A stretch of 64,000 bases of DNA from an uncultured Acidobacteriota bacterium (GTDB taxonomy: Bacteria; Acidobacteriota; Terriglobia; Terriglobales; Acidobacteriaceae), in assembly GCA_903851035.1 (NCBI GenBank), contig CAINND010000093.1, positions 1-64,000 of the forward strand, read 5' to 3'. The translations under genes were made by a program, and so were the position numbers. Shown in pieces: positions 26,698 to 36,490 of this stretch (within the stretch, counting starts at the first letter, position 1; each line of letters opens with the position of its first letter). The notes under the pieces were generated by a model. That model was not told the DNA's origin and did no database searches. It was given only the letters and a program-made list of their open reading frames with translations.

Positions 26698-27612
26698 ATG
26701 CCGGAGCTGCTTCACACCCCGACCGATGGCCCGCCGGAAGCTTCGGCCCCGCTTCGCCTGCTTACCTGGCGGCTGCTGATGCTGGTGGGCTGCCTGCTGC
26801 TGGCCTACGCTCCGGTGCTGGCGCACCTGGTCCGCCAGTGGTCGGATGAGCCGGACTACTCGCATGGCTTCATCGTGCCCATCTTTGCCGCCTGGGTGCT
26901 GTGGGAGCGCCGCGAAGAACTGCGCAACATTGCTCCGCGTCCGCACTGGGCTGGTTTGCCAATCATTGTTTGTTCGCTGGCGCTGCTGGTGCTGGGATCC
27001 TTTGGCGCCGAACTCTTCCTGCAGCGCATCTCGCTGCCGCTGCTGCTGGCCGGGCTGGTTGTCTGGTTCCGAGGCTGGCCTACATTGCGGGCCTCGGCCT
27101 TTCCGCTGCTGGTCTTGCTGCTGGCCATCCCGTTTCCCGGCGTCATCTACTTCCAGATCGTCTTCCCCTTGCAGATTCTTGCCTCGCGCCTGGCGACATG
27201 GATTTTGCACACCATCGATCTTTTCCCCGTGCTGCGTGAGGGCAACGTCATCGTGCTCAGCAGCACGCGGCTGGAGGTGGCGGAGGCGTGCAGCGGCGTG
27301 CGTTCGCTGCTCAGCCTGCTGACCATCGCCGTCATATACTCCTATGTGGCGGAGCGCCGTGTGCTGGTGCGCTGGCTGCTCTGCCTGCTGGTGGTGCCCA
27401 TCGCCATTGCCGGCAACGCGGGTCGCGTGGTCTTTGCCGCCTTTTCCGCCGAGATGGCTGGCGCCAACGCCGTGGAAGGCTGGGGACACTTCCTCAGCGG
27501 CATCTTCCTCTTCTTCATCTCCACCTTGCTCATGGTGTTGGGCCATGTACTGATTCTTGCCCTTGGTCGTCGCCTGGGCTGGGTGCATGCCAATGCGGGA
27601 GGCGACCAGTGA
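26698..27612 (+). CDS. xrt: Exosortase (EpsH/XrtA-type transpeptidase)
   Basis: The 304-residue integral membrane protein has about eight helices and the exosortase catalytic triad: C198 in EACSGVRSL, R243 in NAGRVV, and H264 in GWGHFLSG. It cuts PEP-CTERM tails and is thought to attach the proteins to the envelope polysaccharide. Targets in this window are the proteins at 3089 and 30803. The start ATG at 26698 was chosen because the upstream extension reads as unrelated sequence; no Shine-Dalgarno is visible. It overlaps the EpsI gene by GTGA. I cannot decide between the XrtA subfamily and a related one from motifs alone. Confidence 0.92.
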   Translation: MPELLHTPTDGPPEASAPLRLLTWRLLMLVGCLLLAYAPVLAHLVRQWSDEPDYSHGFIVPIFAAWVLWERREELRNIAPRPHWAGLPIIVCSLALLVLGSFGAELFLQRISLPLLLAGLVVWFRGWPTLRASAFPLLVLLLAIPFPGVIYFQIVFPLQILASRLATWILHTIDLFPVLREGNVIVLSSTRLEVAEACSGVRSLLSLLTIAVIYSYVAERRVLVRWLLCLLVVPIAIAGNAGRVVFAAFSAEMAGANAVEGWGHFLSGIFLFFISTLLMVLGHVLILALGRRLGWVHANAGGDQ

Positions 27613-28262
27613 GCGGCGCGCGTTATTGGACGGTGATTCTGTTGCTGCTGGCAGGAGCTTTGGGTGCGGCCTTGCCGCGCGCGCAGGCCCCCGTGGCGCC
27701 ACCGCAGTTGCAACGCCTGCCGCAGGAGATCGACGGCTGGACCAGCGAGGAGATTCCCATTGAGCCGCGACTGGTGGAGGCCAGTAAGGTGGATGCCTAC
27801 CTCAGCCGCGTCTATCGCCACGCCCCCGCGCCCATGCTGAACAATGATGACCGCCCCGGCGAGCTCGGCGTTTATGTCGGTTTTTATGGCACGCAGCGCG
27901 CCGGAGACAGCGTGCACTCACCCAAGAACTGTCTTCCCGGAGCGGGCTGGCAGCCGGTGCGCGCCGCGCGCATTGCCTTGCCCCTGGCCGGTGGCGCGGC
28001 CCTGGCCAATCTCTATGTAGTGGAGAACGAGCGCCAGCGCTTCATCGTCCTATACTGGTACCAGTCGCACGGTCGCATCATCGCCAGCGAGTACCGCGCC
28101 AAGCTCTACACCCTGCGCGACGCGCTGGTGCTGGGCCGCACCGACTCGACGCTGGTGCGCATCACCGTGCCCGTCGCCGGTGACGAAGCGGCGGCCACGC
28201 GCACGGCCGTGACATTCGCAACCCTGTTCGCGCCCCGGCTCGAGCAGGTTCTCCCGCGCTGA
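27609..28262 (+). CDS. epsI: Exosortase-associated protein EpsI (DUF3485)
   Basis: The 217-residue protein has an N-terminal signal anchor and the EpsI core: LPQEIDGWTSEEIPI, then VGFYGTQRAGDSVHSPKNCLPGAGW and VLYWYQSHGRIIASEYRAKLY. This family is encoded next to, or fused to, exosortases and acts in the periplasm in polymer production or sorting. Its GTG start overlaps the exosortase stop, so the two are translationally coupled. Confidence 0.9.
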   Translation: MSGARYWTVILLLLAGALGAALPRAQAPVAPPQLQRLPQEIDGWTSEEIPIEPRLVEASKVDAYLSRVYRHAPAPMLNNDDRPGELGVYVGFYGTQRAGDSVHSPKNCLPGAGWQPVRAARIALPLAGGAALANLYVVENERQRFIVLYWYQSHGRIIASEYRAKLYTLRDALVLGRTDSTLVRITVPVAGDEAAATRTAVTFATLFAPRLEQVLPR

Positions 28263-28293
28263 AGGCGCGATAGAATTCCCCCTGGAGGCCGCC

Positions 28294-30564
28294 ATGCGCG
28301 CTCGTATCCTTCTGTCCATCCTGCTAGCCATGCTTGGCATCACCGCGGGCTGCCACAAGGATCCTGAAGTCGCCAAGCGCCAGTATCTTGCCAGCGGCGA
28401 AAAGTTCCTCGCCCAGGGCAAGTACCAGCAGGCAGACATCCAGTTCCGCAACGCTCTCAAAATTGATCCGCGCTTTGCCGATGCCTACCTGCAACTCTCC
28501 AAGTCGGCGGTGGCCAGCGCCCACTGGCAGGATGCCTTTGGCAACCTGCAGCACGCCGTGCAATACGATCCCTCCAATATCGAAGCGCGCCTCACCATCA
28601 GCCGCCTCTATATGGCATCGCGCCAGTTCGCTCAGGCCGAGGAGCAGGCCACAGCCGTGTTGCAGCGCGATCCCAATAACGTGCAGGCCCATCAGTTGCT
28701 CGGTTCCATTTACCTTGCCAGCGGACGTGAAGCCCTGGCGCGCCAGTCCTTTGAAAAAGCCATCCAGCTCGCTCCCAACGACGCCGATGGCTACATGGAC
28801 CTGGGCCTGATGGAGCTGAGCCTGCACAACTATCCCGCGGCGGAGGCGAACCTGCGCAAGTCCGTCGAGCATGGCCCGCAGAATCCTCTCTCCACGGCCG
28901 ACCTCGCCAACTTCTATCGCATCCAGCAGAAGCTGCCGGAGGCCGAGCAGGTGCTGCGGCAGGGAATCGCCCGCATGCCCAAGGCCTATCCGCTGGTGGT
29001 CATCCTCGGGGAGGTGCTGGTGGCCCAGCAGCGCCCCGCCGAGGCCGTCAACGAGTTGCAGCACATGCAGGACGCCAACCCGGCGGTGGCCGAAGTGGCC
29101 GGAGCCGTGGGCGATTTCTACGCCGGCTTGGGCGACAGTGAACGCGCGCTGGCGGCCTATCGCCGCGGTCTGGATGCCAATCCTAAAAACACCGAACTGG
29201 CCAATCGCATCATCGCCGTTTACCTCAGCGCCAATCGCATTGCAGAGGCGCAGGCGCTTAACGACAAGGTCACCAAGGAAAGCCCGTCGAACCCGGTGGC
29301 CATCGTGCAGCGCGCGCAAATCCTGCTGGCGCAGAGCCGCCCCGACGAGGCCGTGCAACTGTTGCAGCGCCAGGTCACGGACACTCCCGACCTGGCCATG
29401 GCCTATCTTGCCCTGGGCAACGCGCAATGGCGCCGTGGCGCGCTCGAACAGGCCGCCGAGGCCTTCCAGAGTGCCGTGCGCATTGAGCCCACCATGGTGG
29501 AGGCCTGGAAGCCCCTGGCCGAGCTGCAACTCTCCCGCGGAGAGGTCAACGCCGCCCGCAGCTACGCGCAGCGCTGCATCCAGCTCCAACCCGCCGCTGC
29601 CTCCGGTCACCTCCTGATGGGCTCCGCCTGGTATGCGGCAAAGGACTACGCGCGCGCCGCCGATGAGTTCCAGGTGGCGGCCCGCCTGGCTCCGCGCGAT
29701 CCCTGGCCGCATGCCCGGCTGGCCAAGGTATTCGTCGCGCAAAAAAAGCGCGCAGAGGCCGAAAAGGAGTATCGCTCCGCCCTCACCCTGCAGCCGGATA
29801 ACGCCGTGCTGGAGGGCGAGTACCTGGACTTTCTGCTCAGTGGCCCTCAGCCCAACCAGGCCGTGGACGAGGCCCGCCGATTTGCCGCCGCGCACGATCA
29901 GGCCGCCGAGGCGCATCGTCTGCTGGCCACCATTCTCAATCGTCGCCAACTGTACCCGGCGGCCGAGGCCGAAGCCCGCCGCGCCGTGGCCATCGACCCC
30001 AAGCTCATCAACGCGCAGCTTACCCTCGGCGACATCGAGGAGAAACAGGGGCACCTGGATGACGCGCTGGCCACCTACAACCAGGCGCTCATCCTGCAGC
30101 CGCACTTTGCGCCCTTGCTCACGCTGGTCGGCAATCTTTACCTGGCAAAGAACGATCTGGATGCGGCGCAGAAAAAATTTGAGCTAGCGCTGGTGGCCGA
30201 TCCCAACTTTGCCATTGCGGAAAGCAACCTGGCCTTCGTCTACGCCGAGAAAAAAATGGACCTCGACTACGCCCTCAGCCTGGCGCAAAAGGCCCGCCAG
30301 CAGATGCCGCAGTTGGATTCCCTGGGCGACACCCTCGGCTGGGTCAACTATCGCAAGGGCAACATGGTCACGGCCAAAAGCATCTTCCAGGATTGCGTGC
30401 GTTCCTCGCCGCAGGAGGCGCGCTACCACTACCATCTGGGCATGGTGCTGGCCTCCACGGGGGATCGCCCGCGCGCGCGCCAGGAGTTGGAATCCGCGCT
30501 GCGCCTCAAGCTGAGCGGCCCGTCCGAACACGAGTGCCGCCAGGCGCTGGAGCAGCTCCGCTAG
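28294..30564 (+). CDS. prsT: PEP-CTERM system TPR-repeat lipoprotein (PrsT-like)
   Basis: The 756-residue protein has a lipoprotein-type signal (GITAGC, Cys20) followed by roughly 18-20 tetratricopeptide repeats, for example KYQQADIQFRNALKIDPRFADAYL and GALEQAAEAFQSAVRIEPTM. It would be anchored in the outer membrane and serve as a scaffold for export or sorting, as PrsT does in other exosortase loci. TGGAGG lies eight bases before the ATG. The gap to EpsI is 31 bases, so the three genes form one operon. Confidence 0.88.
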   Translation: MRARILLSILLAMLGITAGCHKDPEVAKRQYLASGEKFLAQGKYQQADIQFRNALKIDPRFADAYLQLSKSAVASAHWQDAFGNLQHAVQYDPSNIEARLTISRLYMASRQFAQAEEQATAVLQRDPNNVQAHQLLGSIYLASGREALARQSFEKAIQLAPNDADGYMDLGLMELSLHNYPAAEANLRKSVEHGPQNPLSTADLANFYRIQQKLPEAEQVLRQGIARMPKAYPLVVILGEVLVAQQRPAEAVNELQHMQDANPAVAEVAGAVGDFYAGLGDSERALAAYRRGLDANPKNTELANRIIAVYLSANRIAEAQALNDKVTKESPSNPVAIVQRAQILLAQSRPDEAVQLLQRQVTDTPDLAMAYLALGNAQWRRGALEQAAEAFQSAVRIEPTMVEAWKPLAELQLSRGEVNAARSYAQRCIQLQPAAASGHLLMGSAWYAAKDYARAADEFQVAARLAPRDPWPHARLAKVFVAQKKRAEAEKEYRSALTLQPDNAVLEGEYLDFLLSGPQPNQAVDEARRFAAAHDQAAEAHRLLATILNRRQLYPAAEAEARRAVAIDPKLINAQLTLGDIEEKQGHLDDALATYNQALILQPHFAPLLTLVGNLYLAKNDLDAAQKKFELALVADPNFAIAESNLAFVYAEKKMDLDYALSLAQKARQQMPQLDSLGDTLGWVNYRKGNMVTAKSIFQDCVRSSPQEARYHYHLGMVLASTGDRPRARQELESALRLKLSGPSEHECRQALEQLR

Positions 30565-30694
30565 CTCCGTGAATGATCAGAGCGTGGATGTATGCAAAAA
30601 ATGGGTAATTCCGGGAAGGGAAGTCTTGTTTGCAGGCTTCCAAATCACGGGTTTAGCCACGCTTTATTATCGTAACTAGCTGAAAACAATAGAT

Positions 30695-30710
30695 TGGACC
30701 TTCCGGGGCT
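30695..30710 (+). promoter_or_regulatory. Weak sigma54-like element before the PEP-CTERM gene
   Basis: The 238-base gap after the TPR gene is AT-rich and holds GG and GC spaced by ten bases (TGGACC, five bases, GGGCT). Only the invariant pairs and a few flanking bases fit, so this is a weak candidate. A leader of about 80 bases would follow. No other clear promoter was seen in the gap. Confidence 0.2.
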
Positions 30711-30802
30711 AAATAAAGTTTGATTCCCTCTGTACCTGACTTGTGACTTGCGTAAAATGTAATTTGCTTCATTCGGGGTGGATGAAGCTAGGAGGTCGCG
30801 TC

Positions 30803-31453
30803 ATGCGGAACATTCTCAGGGTGGTTGTGGTGGCTGCCGCTGTGTTGCTGATGCTTTCGGCATCAGCGCTGGCACAAACCCAGATCACGATTGGCGCCAG
30901 CACCAATGGCACGGTGGAGTTCACTCCCAGCGGCTCGAACTCGATTATGTCGTTCACCGGCAGTTGCGGCGGCTCCAGTTGTGTCGCCGGCGATGCCTAT
31001 ATTGGTTCGAACGTCGGCACCTATGAGATGTGGATCACGGGCAACAACCCGATCCTTTCGCCCAGCGGCACCCCCAACATCTACGCCGTCAACATGAATG
31101 GCGGAACGATGAACTTCAGCTTCAGCGTGGGCACCAGCACCTTTGCCGGCACCATCCAGCTCACCACGCTCTCCAACACCAGCGCACCGGAGTTCATCGG
31201 CACGCTCACGGTCAGCAGCAGCACCGGCATCTTTGCCGCGCTCTGGAAGGCCGGCAGCATCGTTCCCCTGGACTTCACCATCAGCATGAGCCCGGGCAGC
31301 CCCTCGATTGGCGGCACCACGGTTGCCACCGGAACCATCAGCAGCGGCGAAATTACGGGCGGCACTCCGGCGCCGGAACCGGCCAGCATCGCGTTGATTG
31401 GTTCAGGCCTGCTGGCGATTGGCGGATTTGTGAAGCGCCGCATGAGGAAGTAG
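30803..31453 (+). CDS. PEP-CTERM protein, secreted
   Basis: The 216-residue protein has a signal peptide (MRNILRVVVVAAAVLLMLSASALA), a Ser/Thr/Gly-rich beta-type body and a textbook PEP-CTERM tail: APEPAS, a hydrophobic span (IALIGSGLLAIGGFV) and KRRMRK. It should be exported by Sec, cut by the exosortase encoded 3 kb upstream and displayed on the cell surface or released to the matrix. AGGAGG lies seven bases before the ATG, which excludes the in-frame start further upstream. A strong terminator follows. Confidence 0.9.
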   Translation: MRNILRVVVVAAAVLLMLSASALAQTQITIGASTNGTVEFTPSGSNSIMSFTGSCGGSSCVAGDAYIGSNVGTYEMWITGNNPILSPSGTPNIYAVNMNGGTMNFSFSVGTSTFAGTIQLTTLSNTSAPEFIGTLTVSSSTGIFAALWKAGSIVPLDFTISMSPGSPSIGGTTVATGTISSGEITGGTPAPEPASIALIGSGLLAIGGFVKRRMRK

Positions 31454-31502
31454 CGCGCAAATAGGTCGCGCACAGCAAGCTGAAAAGTGGAAAAAGTTTT
31501 CC

Positions 31503-31529
31503 AAAAGGAGCCCTCCGGGGCTCCTTTTT
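31503..31529 (+). terminator. Intrinsic terminator after the PEP-CTERM gene
   Basis: The arms AAAGGAGCCC and GGGCTCCTTT enclose a four-base loop and end in five T. It lies 50 bases beyond the stop codon and closes the exosortase/PEP-CTERM region. Confidence 0.9.
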
Positions 31530-31619
31530 ACCGCCCTCTTGCACATCCTGAGACATTGCTTACACCCGCATAAACACTGATGAAAACAACGATGGCGAAG
31601 GGTAACACCCGCGGACAGG

Positions 31620-31658
31620 TACCTTCGTTCCTGAATCTCCTTCTCACATTACCTTCGT
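31620..31658. repeat. Direct repeat TACCTTCGT, 30 bases apart
   Basis: TACCTTCGT occurs at 31620-31628 and 31650-31658, about three helical turns apart, in the region upstream of the CAP-domain gene. This spacing on one face of the helix suits a regulator binding site, but the pair could be chance. Confidence 0.3.
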
Positions 31659-31714
31659 AAGTTGAGAGCCGTGCATGGATACCCGATGATGCAGATGTAC
31701 TTCGGAGGTTTCCT

Positions 31715-32584
31715 GTGCTGCTTACCGCATGTCTCATCCTCGGCGCCCTGACGGCTGAGCCCCAACCCGGGCTCCCCGACGGCACCAGTGGACAGGAGAT
31801 GTTGACGGTACCGGCGGCAAATCAGCGCGACCTCCGCGATCCCCAGCAGGTTCTGCTTGAGCGCATCAACGATGACCGCGCCCGCGCCGGCCTGAAGCCG
31901 CTGGCATGGGATGCGCGCATGGCCGAGGCCGCCCGCGACCACGCCGAGATGATGGCCGATGAAGGCCGCCTCTCGCACCAGTTTGATGGCGAGCCCGCAC
32001 TGCTCGACCGCCTGACCCGCCGCAGCGTACGCCTGGATACCGCCAGCGAGAACGTGGTCTATGACGTTACGCCCGAAGGCGCGCACGAAGCCTTCGTCAA
32101 AAGCGCGCCGCACCGCGGCAACCAGATGAACTCCGCCTACGACGTGGTCGGCATTGCGGTGGTCAACCGCGCCGGCATCCTCTACGTGGTGGAAGATTTC
32201 GCTCACCGCATCTTCGACGACAGTGATGATGCCGCCGCCGAGCGCATTGCCAGCCGCTTCCGTGGCGCGCGCCAGCAGTTCGGCCTCAACAATCTGGAAC
32301 TGGTCAGCAATCCCTCGGTCAGCCCCCTGGTGGAGCAGATGGCCAGCCACGAGACGCCGGACAGCCACGCTCCGCTCAACCTGCCCGGTGTACGCTACGC
32401 CGCCAGCTACGCCACCACCAGCCCCAATGAGATGCCGCCCTCCGTGGCCCAGATGGCCGCTATGCGCGGCGCCGGCAGCTTCTCGGTGGCCGTGCGCTTC
32501 ATGCGCACGCCGCGCTACCCCAGCGGACTCTTCTGGGTCAGCATCGTCATGTACGAAGGCAACGCCACCATGGCGCGGCGCTAG
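31715..32584 (+). CDS. CAP/SCP-domain secreted protein
   Basis: The 289-residue protein has a short signal peptide and a CAP domain: LLERINDDRARAGLKPLAWDARMAEAARDHAEMM, later HQFDGEPALLDR and SENVVYDV, with the conserved His and Glu positions. The C-terminal half (after about residue 190) has no recognised domain and may be a second beta-rich unit. Bacterial CAP proteins are extracellular; their activities are mostly unknown. The GTG start has GGAGG six bases upstream. Confidence 0.82.
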   Translation: MLLTACLILGALTAEPQPGLPDGTSGQEMLTVPAANQRDLRDPQQVLLERINDDRARAGLKPLAWDARMAEAARDHAEMMADEGRLSHQFDGEPALLDRLTRRSVRLDTASENVVYDVTPEGAHEAFVKSAPHRGNQMNSAYDVVGIAVVNRAGILYVVEDFAHRIFDDSDDAAAERIASRFRGARQQFGLNNLELVSNPSVSPLVEQMASHETPDSHAPLNLPGVRYAASYATTSPNEMPPSVAQMAAMRGAGSFSVAVRFMRTPRYPSGLFWVSIVMYEGNATMARR

Positions 32585-32668
32585 GGTAACCACCCTTTAA
32601 GTTATTCACCCTGTACTATTTCTTGCTCCCGCATTCCACGTAAAGCGACGATAATATGAGTCTGCGAA

Positions 32669-33736
32669 TTGCCGTCGACTGGCGACTCGTCGTTTTTGAC
32701 CCATGGGGATGACCTCGCCTTGCCTTTGACTCTAGTGCCGTTGCGTCCGGATCAGATTGCCCGCTGGGATTCGCTCATCGCGGAGTTCCCGCTGCGCACG
32801 GTTTACCACAGCCAGGCCTGGTTCCAGTGCATGGTGGAGACGCAGCAGGCCGACTGGCGTTACTGGGCCGTCACCGATCATGGCCGCGTCGTCGGCTACT
32901 TTGCCGGTGGCATCACCCGCCGCGGCCCCTTCCGCATCCTGGGCAGCCCGCTGCGCACCTGGCGCACCAATCACATTGGCCCGCTCCTGCAGCCGGGCGT
33001 CGATCCGGAGGCCTTTGTTCTGGCCCTGAATGATCTGGCCCGCGCCGAGCGCCTCTCCATGGTGGAAATTGAGTATCTTGGCATGCCGCACGCCGCTTAC
33101 GAGGCCGCCGGCTTTGAGTGCCACCAGACCTGGACCAACACCCTCAACCTCACCCCCGACCTGGAGCGCATGTTGCGCAACACGGGGCAGGGCCGCCGCC
33201 ACGGCATCCGCAAGGCGCAGCGCTATGGGTTGGAGGTGGTGGACTGTGACGGCACCGGCACCATCGTCCACGACCAGCTGACGCGCACGCTGCGCCACAA
33301 AGGCGCGCTGTGCCCCTTTCCCGTGGAGTTCAGCCAGGCCGTGGAGCGCAACCTGAAGCCAGCCGGTTTGCTCTACAGCCTGGGAGTGCGCAACCCGGAG
33401 GGAGAGATCGTCGCCGTCGGGCTCTTTCCCCGCGACCATCGCACGGTGTACCTGTGGGAGTGCTCCAGCGAATTGAAGGGACGCAACCGCAATCCCAACG
33501 ACCTGCTGCACTGGGGACTCATTTGCCGCGCCGCTGTCAACGGTTTGCAGTTGTATAACATGAGCGGTTACGGGCGCTTCAACTACTCCTTTGGCACGGA
33601 CCTGGTAGCCGTGCACCGCTGGAATAAGTGCTACTCGATCAGCGCCCGCGCCGCCCGCCGCGTTTATGAGGGCATGCTGAAGCTGAAACGCCGCCGCAAC
33701 CCGCTCAGCGAACTGATCGATCCCGTGGTGAAGTAA
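32669..33736 (+). CDS. FemAB-like GNAT-fold acyltransferase, exosortase-associated type
   Basis: The protein (up to 355 residues) belongs to the FemAB-like branch of the GNAT fold: YHSQAWFQCMVET, TGQGRRHGIRKAQRYGLEVV (the Gly/Arg/Lys segment before the second domain), FPRDHRTVYLWECSSELKGRNRNPNDLLHWGLI. Close relatives occur in PEP-CTERM exopolysaccharide loci and may add amino acids or acyl groups to envelope glycans. No ATG exists in frame near the domain start; TTG at 32669, TTG at 32696, or a GTG/TTG around 32730 are possible, so the N-terminus is uncertain. Confidence 0.7.
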   Translation: MPSTGDSSFLTHGDDLALPLTLVPLRPDQIARWDSLIAEFPLRTVYHSQAWFQCMVETQQADWRYWAVTDHGRVVGYFAGGITRRGPFRILGSPLRTWRTNHIGPLLQPGVDPEAFVLALNDLARAERLSMVEIEYLGMPHAAYEAAGFECHQTWTNTLNLTPDLERMLRNTGQGRRHGIRKAQRYGLEVVDCDGTGTIVHDQLTRTLRHKGALCPFPVEFSQAVERNLKPAGLLYSLGVRNPEGEIVAVGLFPRDHRTVYLWECSSELKGRNRNPNDLLHWGLICRAAVNGLQLYNMSGYGRFNYSFGTDLVAVHRWNKCYSISARAARRVYEGMLKLKRRRNPLSELIDPVVK

Positions 33737-33855
33737 GCAGGTGGATTGCCGAATTAGTTTATGGACTGTCCTTGGCAGCCCGGAGCTGGACTAAGCTGCA
33801 TATTTTGTCATTTGTCATTTTCCCGCCCTGTTCATCTTCCCAAATCTGAGACATC

Positions 33856-34785
33856 ATGAGAGTTCAGCTCATGACTAAGACTGTGCTCCGTCAATTCATC
33901 CTCGTTCTTATGGCAAGTTGCAGTCTGCATGGCCAGGTGCATTCTCGCCTGGCGGGCTCTATCCGGCACGCGATGCACGGCCGGCAGGGAACGGTAGTCG
34001 TGCTGGATGTTGAGAGTGGGCGCGTTCTTGCCTCCTATGACCTTGAGCGTGCCGGGCGGCGGCTGGTGCGTCCGGGCTCGGGCATCAAGCCCTTTATGCT
34101 CGCCACGCTCGCCGATAACGGACTGCTCCGGGATGAACCAGGAGTCTCATGCTCGCGCAACCTCGTCATCGCGGGGCGCAAGATGAACTGTGGCCATCCT
34201 CCGATAGCCACGAACTTGAGGGCCGAGGAAGCACTCGCGTATTCCTGCAACTCCTATTTCGCGCAGATGGGAGCCAAGCTCACTGCGGTTCAACTGAGGG
34301 ATGGACTCATGCGCTGGGGCCTCACCTCTGACACAGATCTTTTGCGCGGCGAGGCTACGGGCCGGATTGAATTGGGGCGCACCAAAGAGGAAATCGAACT
34401 ACAGAGCGTGGGCGTTGAGAACATCACACTCACTCCGCTTGGCCTGCTCCACGGATACCTCCGTCTGGCTCGCGAACGCCGCTCCGGAGTGGCAGGCGCA
34501 CACGATACGGTCTTCCGCGGGCTTGAGGCCGCAACCATCTACGGCATGGCTCGCATGGCCCAGCCCATCGAAGGACTGGGAGCCTCCCTGCGTGTGGCAG
34601 GGAAGACAGGTACCAGCAAAGCCGCCGAGGGTCCGTGGACCCATGCATGGTTTGCCGGTTATGCCCCCAGTGATTCACCGGAGATCGTCCTGATCGTCTT
34701 TCTTGAAAACGGTGCTGGCCCCACAGACGCCGCTCCAATTGCCAGCGAAGTATTCTCCGCCTGGGCCGAGGAGCGCAGCAGATGA
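33856..34785 (+). CDS. Small penicillin-binding-type transpeptidase
   Basis: The 309-residue protein has a signal segment and a complete penicillin-binding set of motifs: SxxK as S75-GI-K78, SxN as S130-C-N132, and KTGT at residues 250-253. It lacks glycosyltransferase and dimerisation domains and is far shorter than PBP2/PBP3. Its role may be a dedicated cross-linking or sensing enzyme. It overlaps the SpoIID-like gene by ATGA, so they are translationally coupled. The pairing of a transpeptidase gene with an alpha-2-macroglobulin gene nearby recalls the E. coli pbpC-yfhM pair, though here they are convergent. Confidence 0.8.
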   Translation: MRVQLMTKTVLRQFILVLMASCSLHGQVHSRLAGSIRHAMHGRQGTVVVLDVESGRVLASYDLERAGRRLVRPGSGIKPFMLATLADNGLLRDEPGVSCSRNLVIAGRKMNCGHPPIATNLRAEEALAYSCNSYFAQMGAKLTAVQLRDGLMRWGLTSDTDLLRGEATGRIELGRTKEEIELQSVGVENITLTPLGLLHGYLRLARERRSGVAGAHDTVFRGLEAATIYGMARMAQPIEGLGASLRVAGKTGTSKAAEGPWTHAWFAGYAPSDSPEIVLIVFLENGAGPTDAAPIASEVFSAWAEERSR

Positions 34786-36490
34786 GCCGCAGATTCTGGT
34801 TGCTCATGTTGATGGCGGCTCTCCTGTGGAGCACGTCGGTAGCTCAACCTGTGCGAGTACGCCTCTGGTCGCAACACCCACCCCGTGAGCTGCAACTCTC
34901 GGCTTCACCCAGCTTCAACATGCGCACATGCCCCTCGTGCGCCGCCCTTGGCGGCCATGAACACCGAATCGTCGCGCAGGCCGACAGCGTAAAAATCAAC
35001 CGCACCCCCTACAGGCGTTTACTGGTGAGCGGCGGATATCTTCTAACCGTGGATGGCCACGCCGTCCATCTATCGGCGCCGCTTGAGATCGTCGCCAAAG
35101 GTGGCGTCCTGCTGCTGACAGTTCAACTGCCGCTGGAAGATTACGTTGCCGGCGTGCTGGCCGGAGAAGCCGAGGGCATGCGCTCGCAGGAGGCCCTGAA
35201 GGCGATGGCCGTGGCCGCACGTACCTACGCCGTGCACTTCCGCGGGCGTCACAGGCTGCAGGGCTTTGATCTTTGTGACAGCACGCACTGCCAGGTTCTG
35301 CGCCTCTCGACCGTCAACGACCGCGCTCGCGCCGCCGCCGAAGCCACCGAAGGTGGCTGCTGTGGTATCGCGGAACCACCGCGGCGACCTACTATCACAA
35401 GGATTGCGGCGGCACGACGGAGCGGAGCGGCGAAGAGCTTTCCGGCCGGGGGCCGCTGCTTGCCTACCTGCCGCAGCAGAGCGATCCCTTTTGCCAGCGC
35501 AAGGGCAAAGCCGGCTGGGAGGCGACGCTCCGAAAATCGGATCTGGCCGAGGCCTTATCGGCCGCCGGACTTCACCCGCCCCGTCCCTTGCAGCGCATTG
35601 TGGTGGCCAGTCGCTCGCCATCGGAGCGAGTGCTGACCTTGCGCCTTGAAGGAGCGTCCGCCATCACCGTCCCCGAAGATGTCTTCTACACCGCCGTCGG
35701 TCGCAGCCTGGGGTGGAGTCATCTGCGCAGCGCGATGTTCGATGTGGAGGATCGCGGCGAGAGCGTAAACTTCCGGGGCCACGGAGACGGCCACGGCGTG
35801 GGCCTCTGCCAACTTGGCGCCGAAGTCATGGGGGAAGAGGGTCACAGCTATAACGAGATACTCTCGTTCTACTATCCGCACACTCAACTCGGAGTGAGCG
35901 CGCAGGGGCTGAGCTGGGTGAAGCTGGGCAGCGAGCGGTTCGATCTGCTTACCACGCAGCCGGAGCTTGATCGCAGCGTGGCGGCCATCGTCGGTCGCTC
36001 TCTGCGCGAGGCGGAAGAGCGCACCGGCCTCAACTTGCAGCGCCGCGTCACAGTACGGATCTATCCCACGGTGGCGGCTTTCCGCGATGCCACCGGCGAG
36101 CCGGGCTGGGTGGCGGCATCCACGCGTGGCGACGTCATACGGCTGCAGCCTGCACAGGTGCTCGGTCGCACCCGTTCACTTCCGTCTGTTGTGCGCCATG
36201 AACTGTTGCACATTCTGGTGGAATCAAAGGCGCGTGAGGCAACACCTCTATGGCTGCGGGAGGGGCTGGTGCTTTGCCTGAATCAGGATCACCCCGCAGC
36301 GTCGTCCTCTACCTCTGCGCCGTTCAGCGAGATCGAGCGCCAATTGCGCTCTCCGGCGAATCAGCGCGAGTTGCGCGCCGGGTACGCCGCGGCCGAAGCG
36401 CGCGTGGCTGCGCTCATTCGCCGCTACGGCCCCCCCGCGGTCATCAACTGGCTCTCCGCCGGCCTGCCAGCGGGGCTAGCTGCTCACTGA
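34782..36490 (+). pseudogene. SpoIID-domain protein fused to HExxH peptidase, frameshifted
   Basis: The first part (signal peptide, then LEDYVAGVLAGEAEGMRSQEALKAMAVAARTYAVH) is a SpoIID/LytB domain, which cuts glycan strands or activates amidases. The frame is lost near 35352-35357: the continuation (LLWYRGTTAATYYHKDCGGTTERSG ... HGDGHGVGLCQLGAEVM) is in the next frame, as if one base were missing. Beyond the SpoIID end the same frame encodes about 190 residues with HELLH (36197-36211), a zinc-peptidase motif of the peptidase MA type. The gene is either a recent pseudogene, an assembly error or a frameshifted gene. It overlaps the tail of the convergent membrane-protein gene by about 15 bases. 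Confidence 0.75.
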
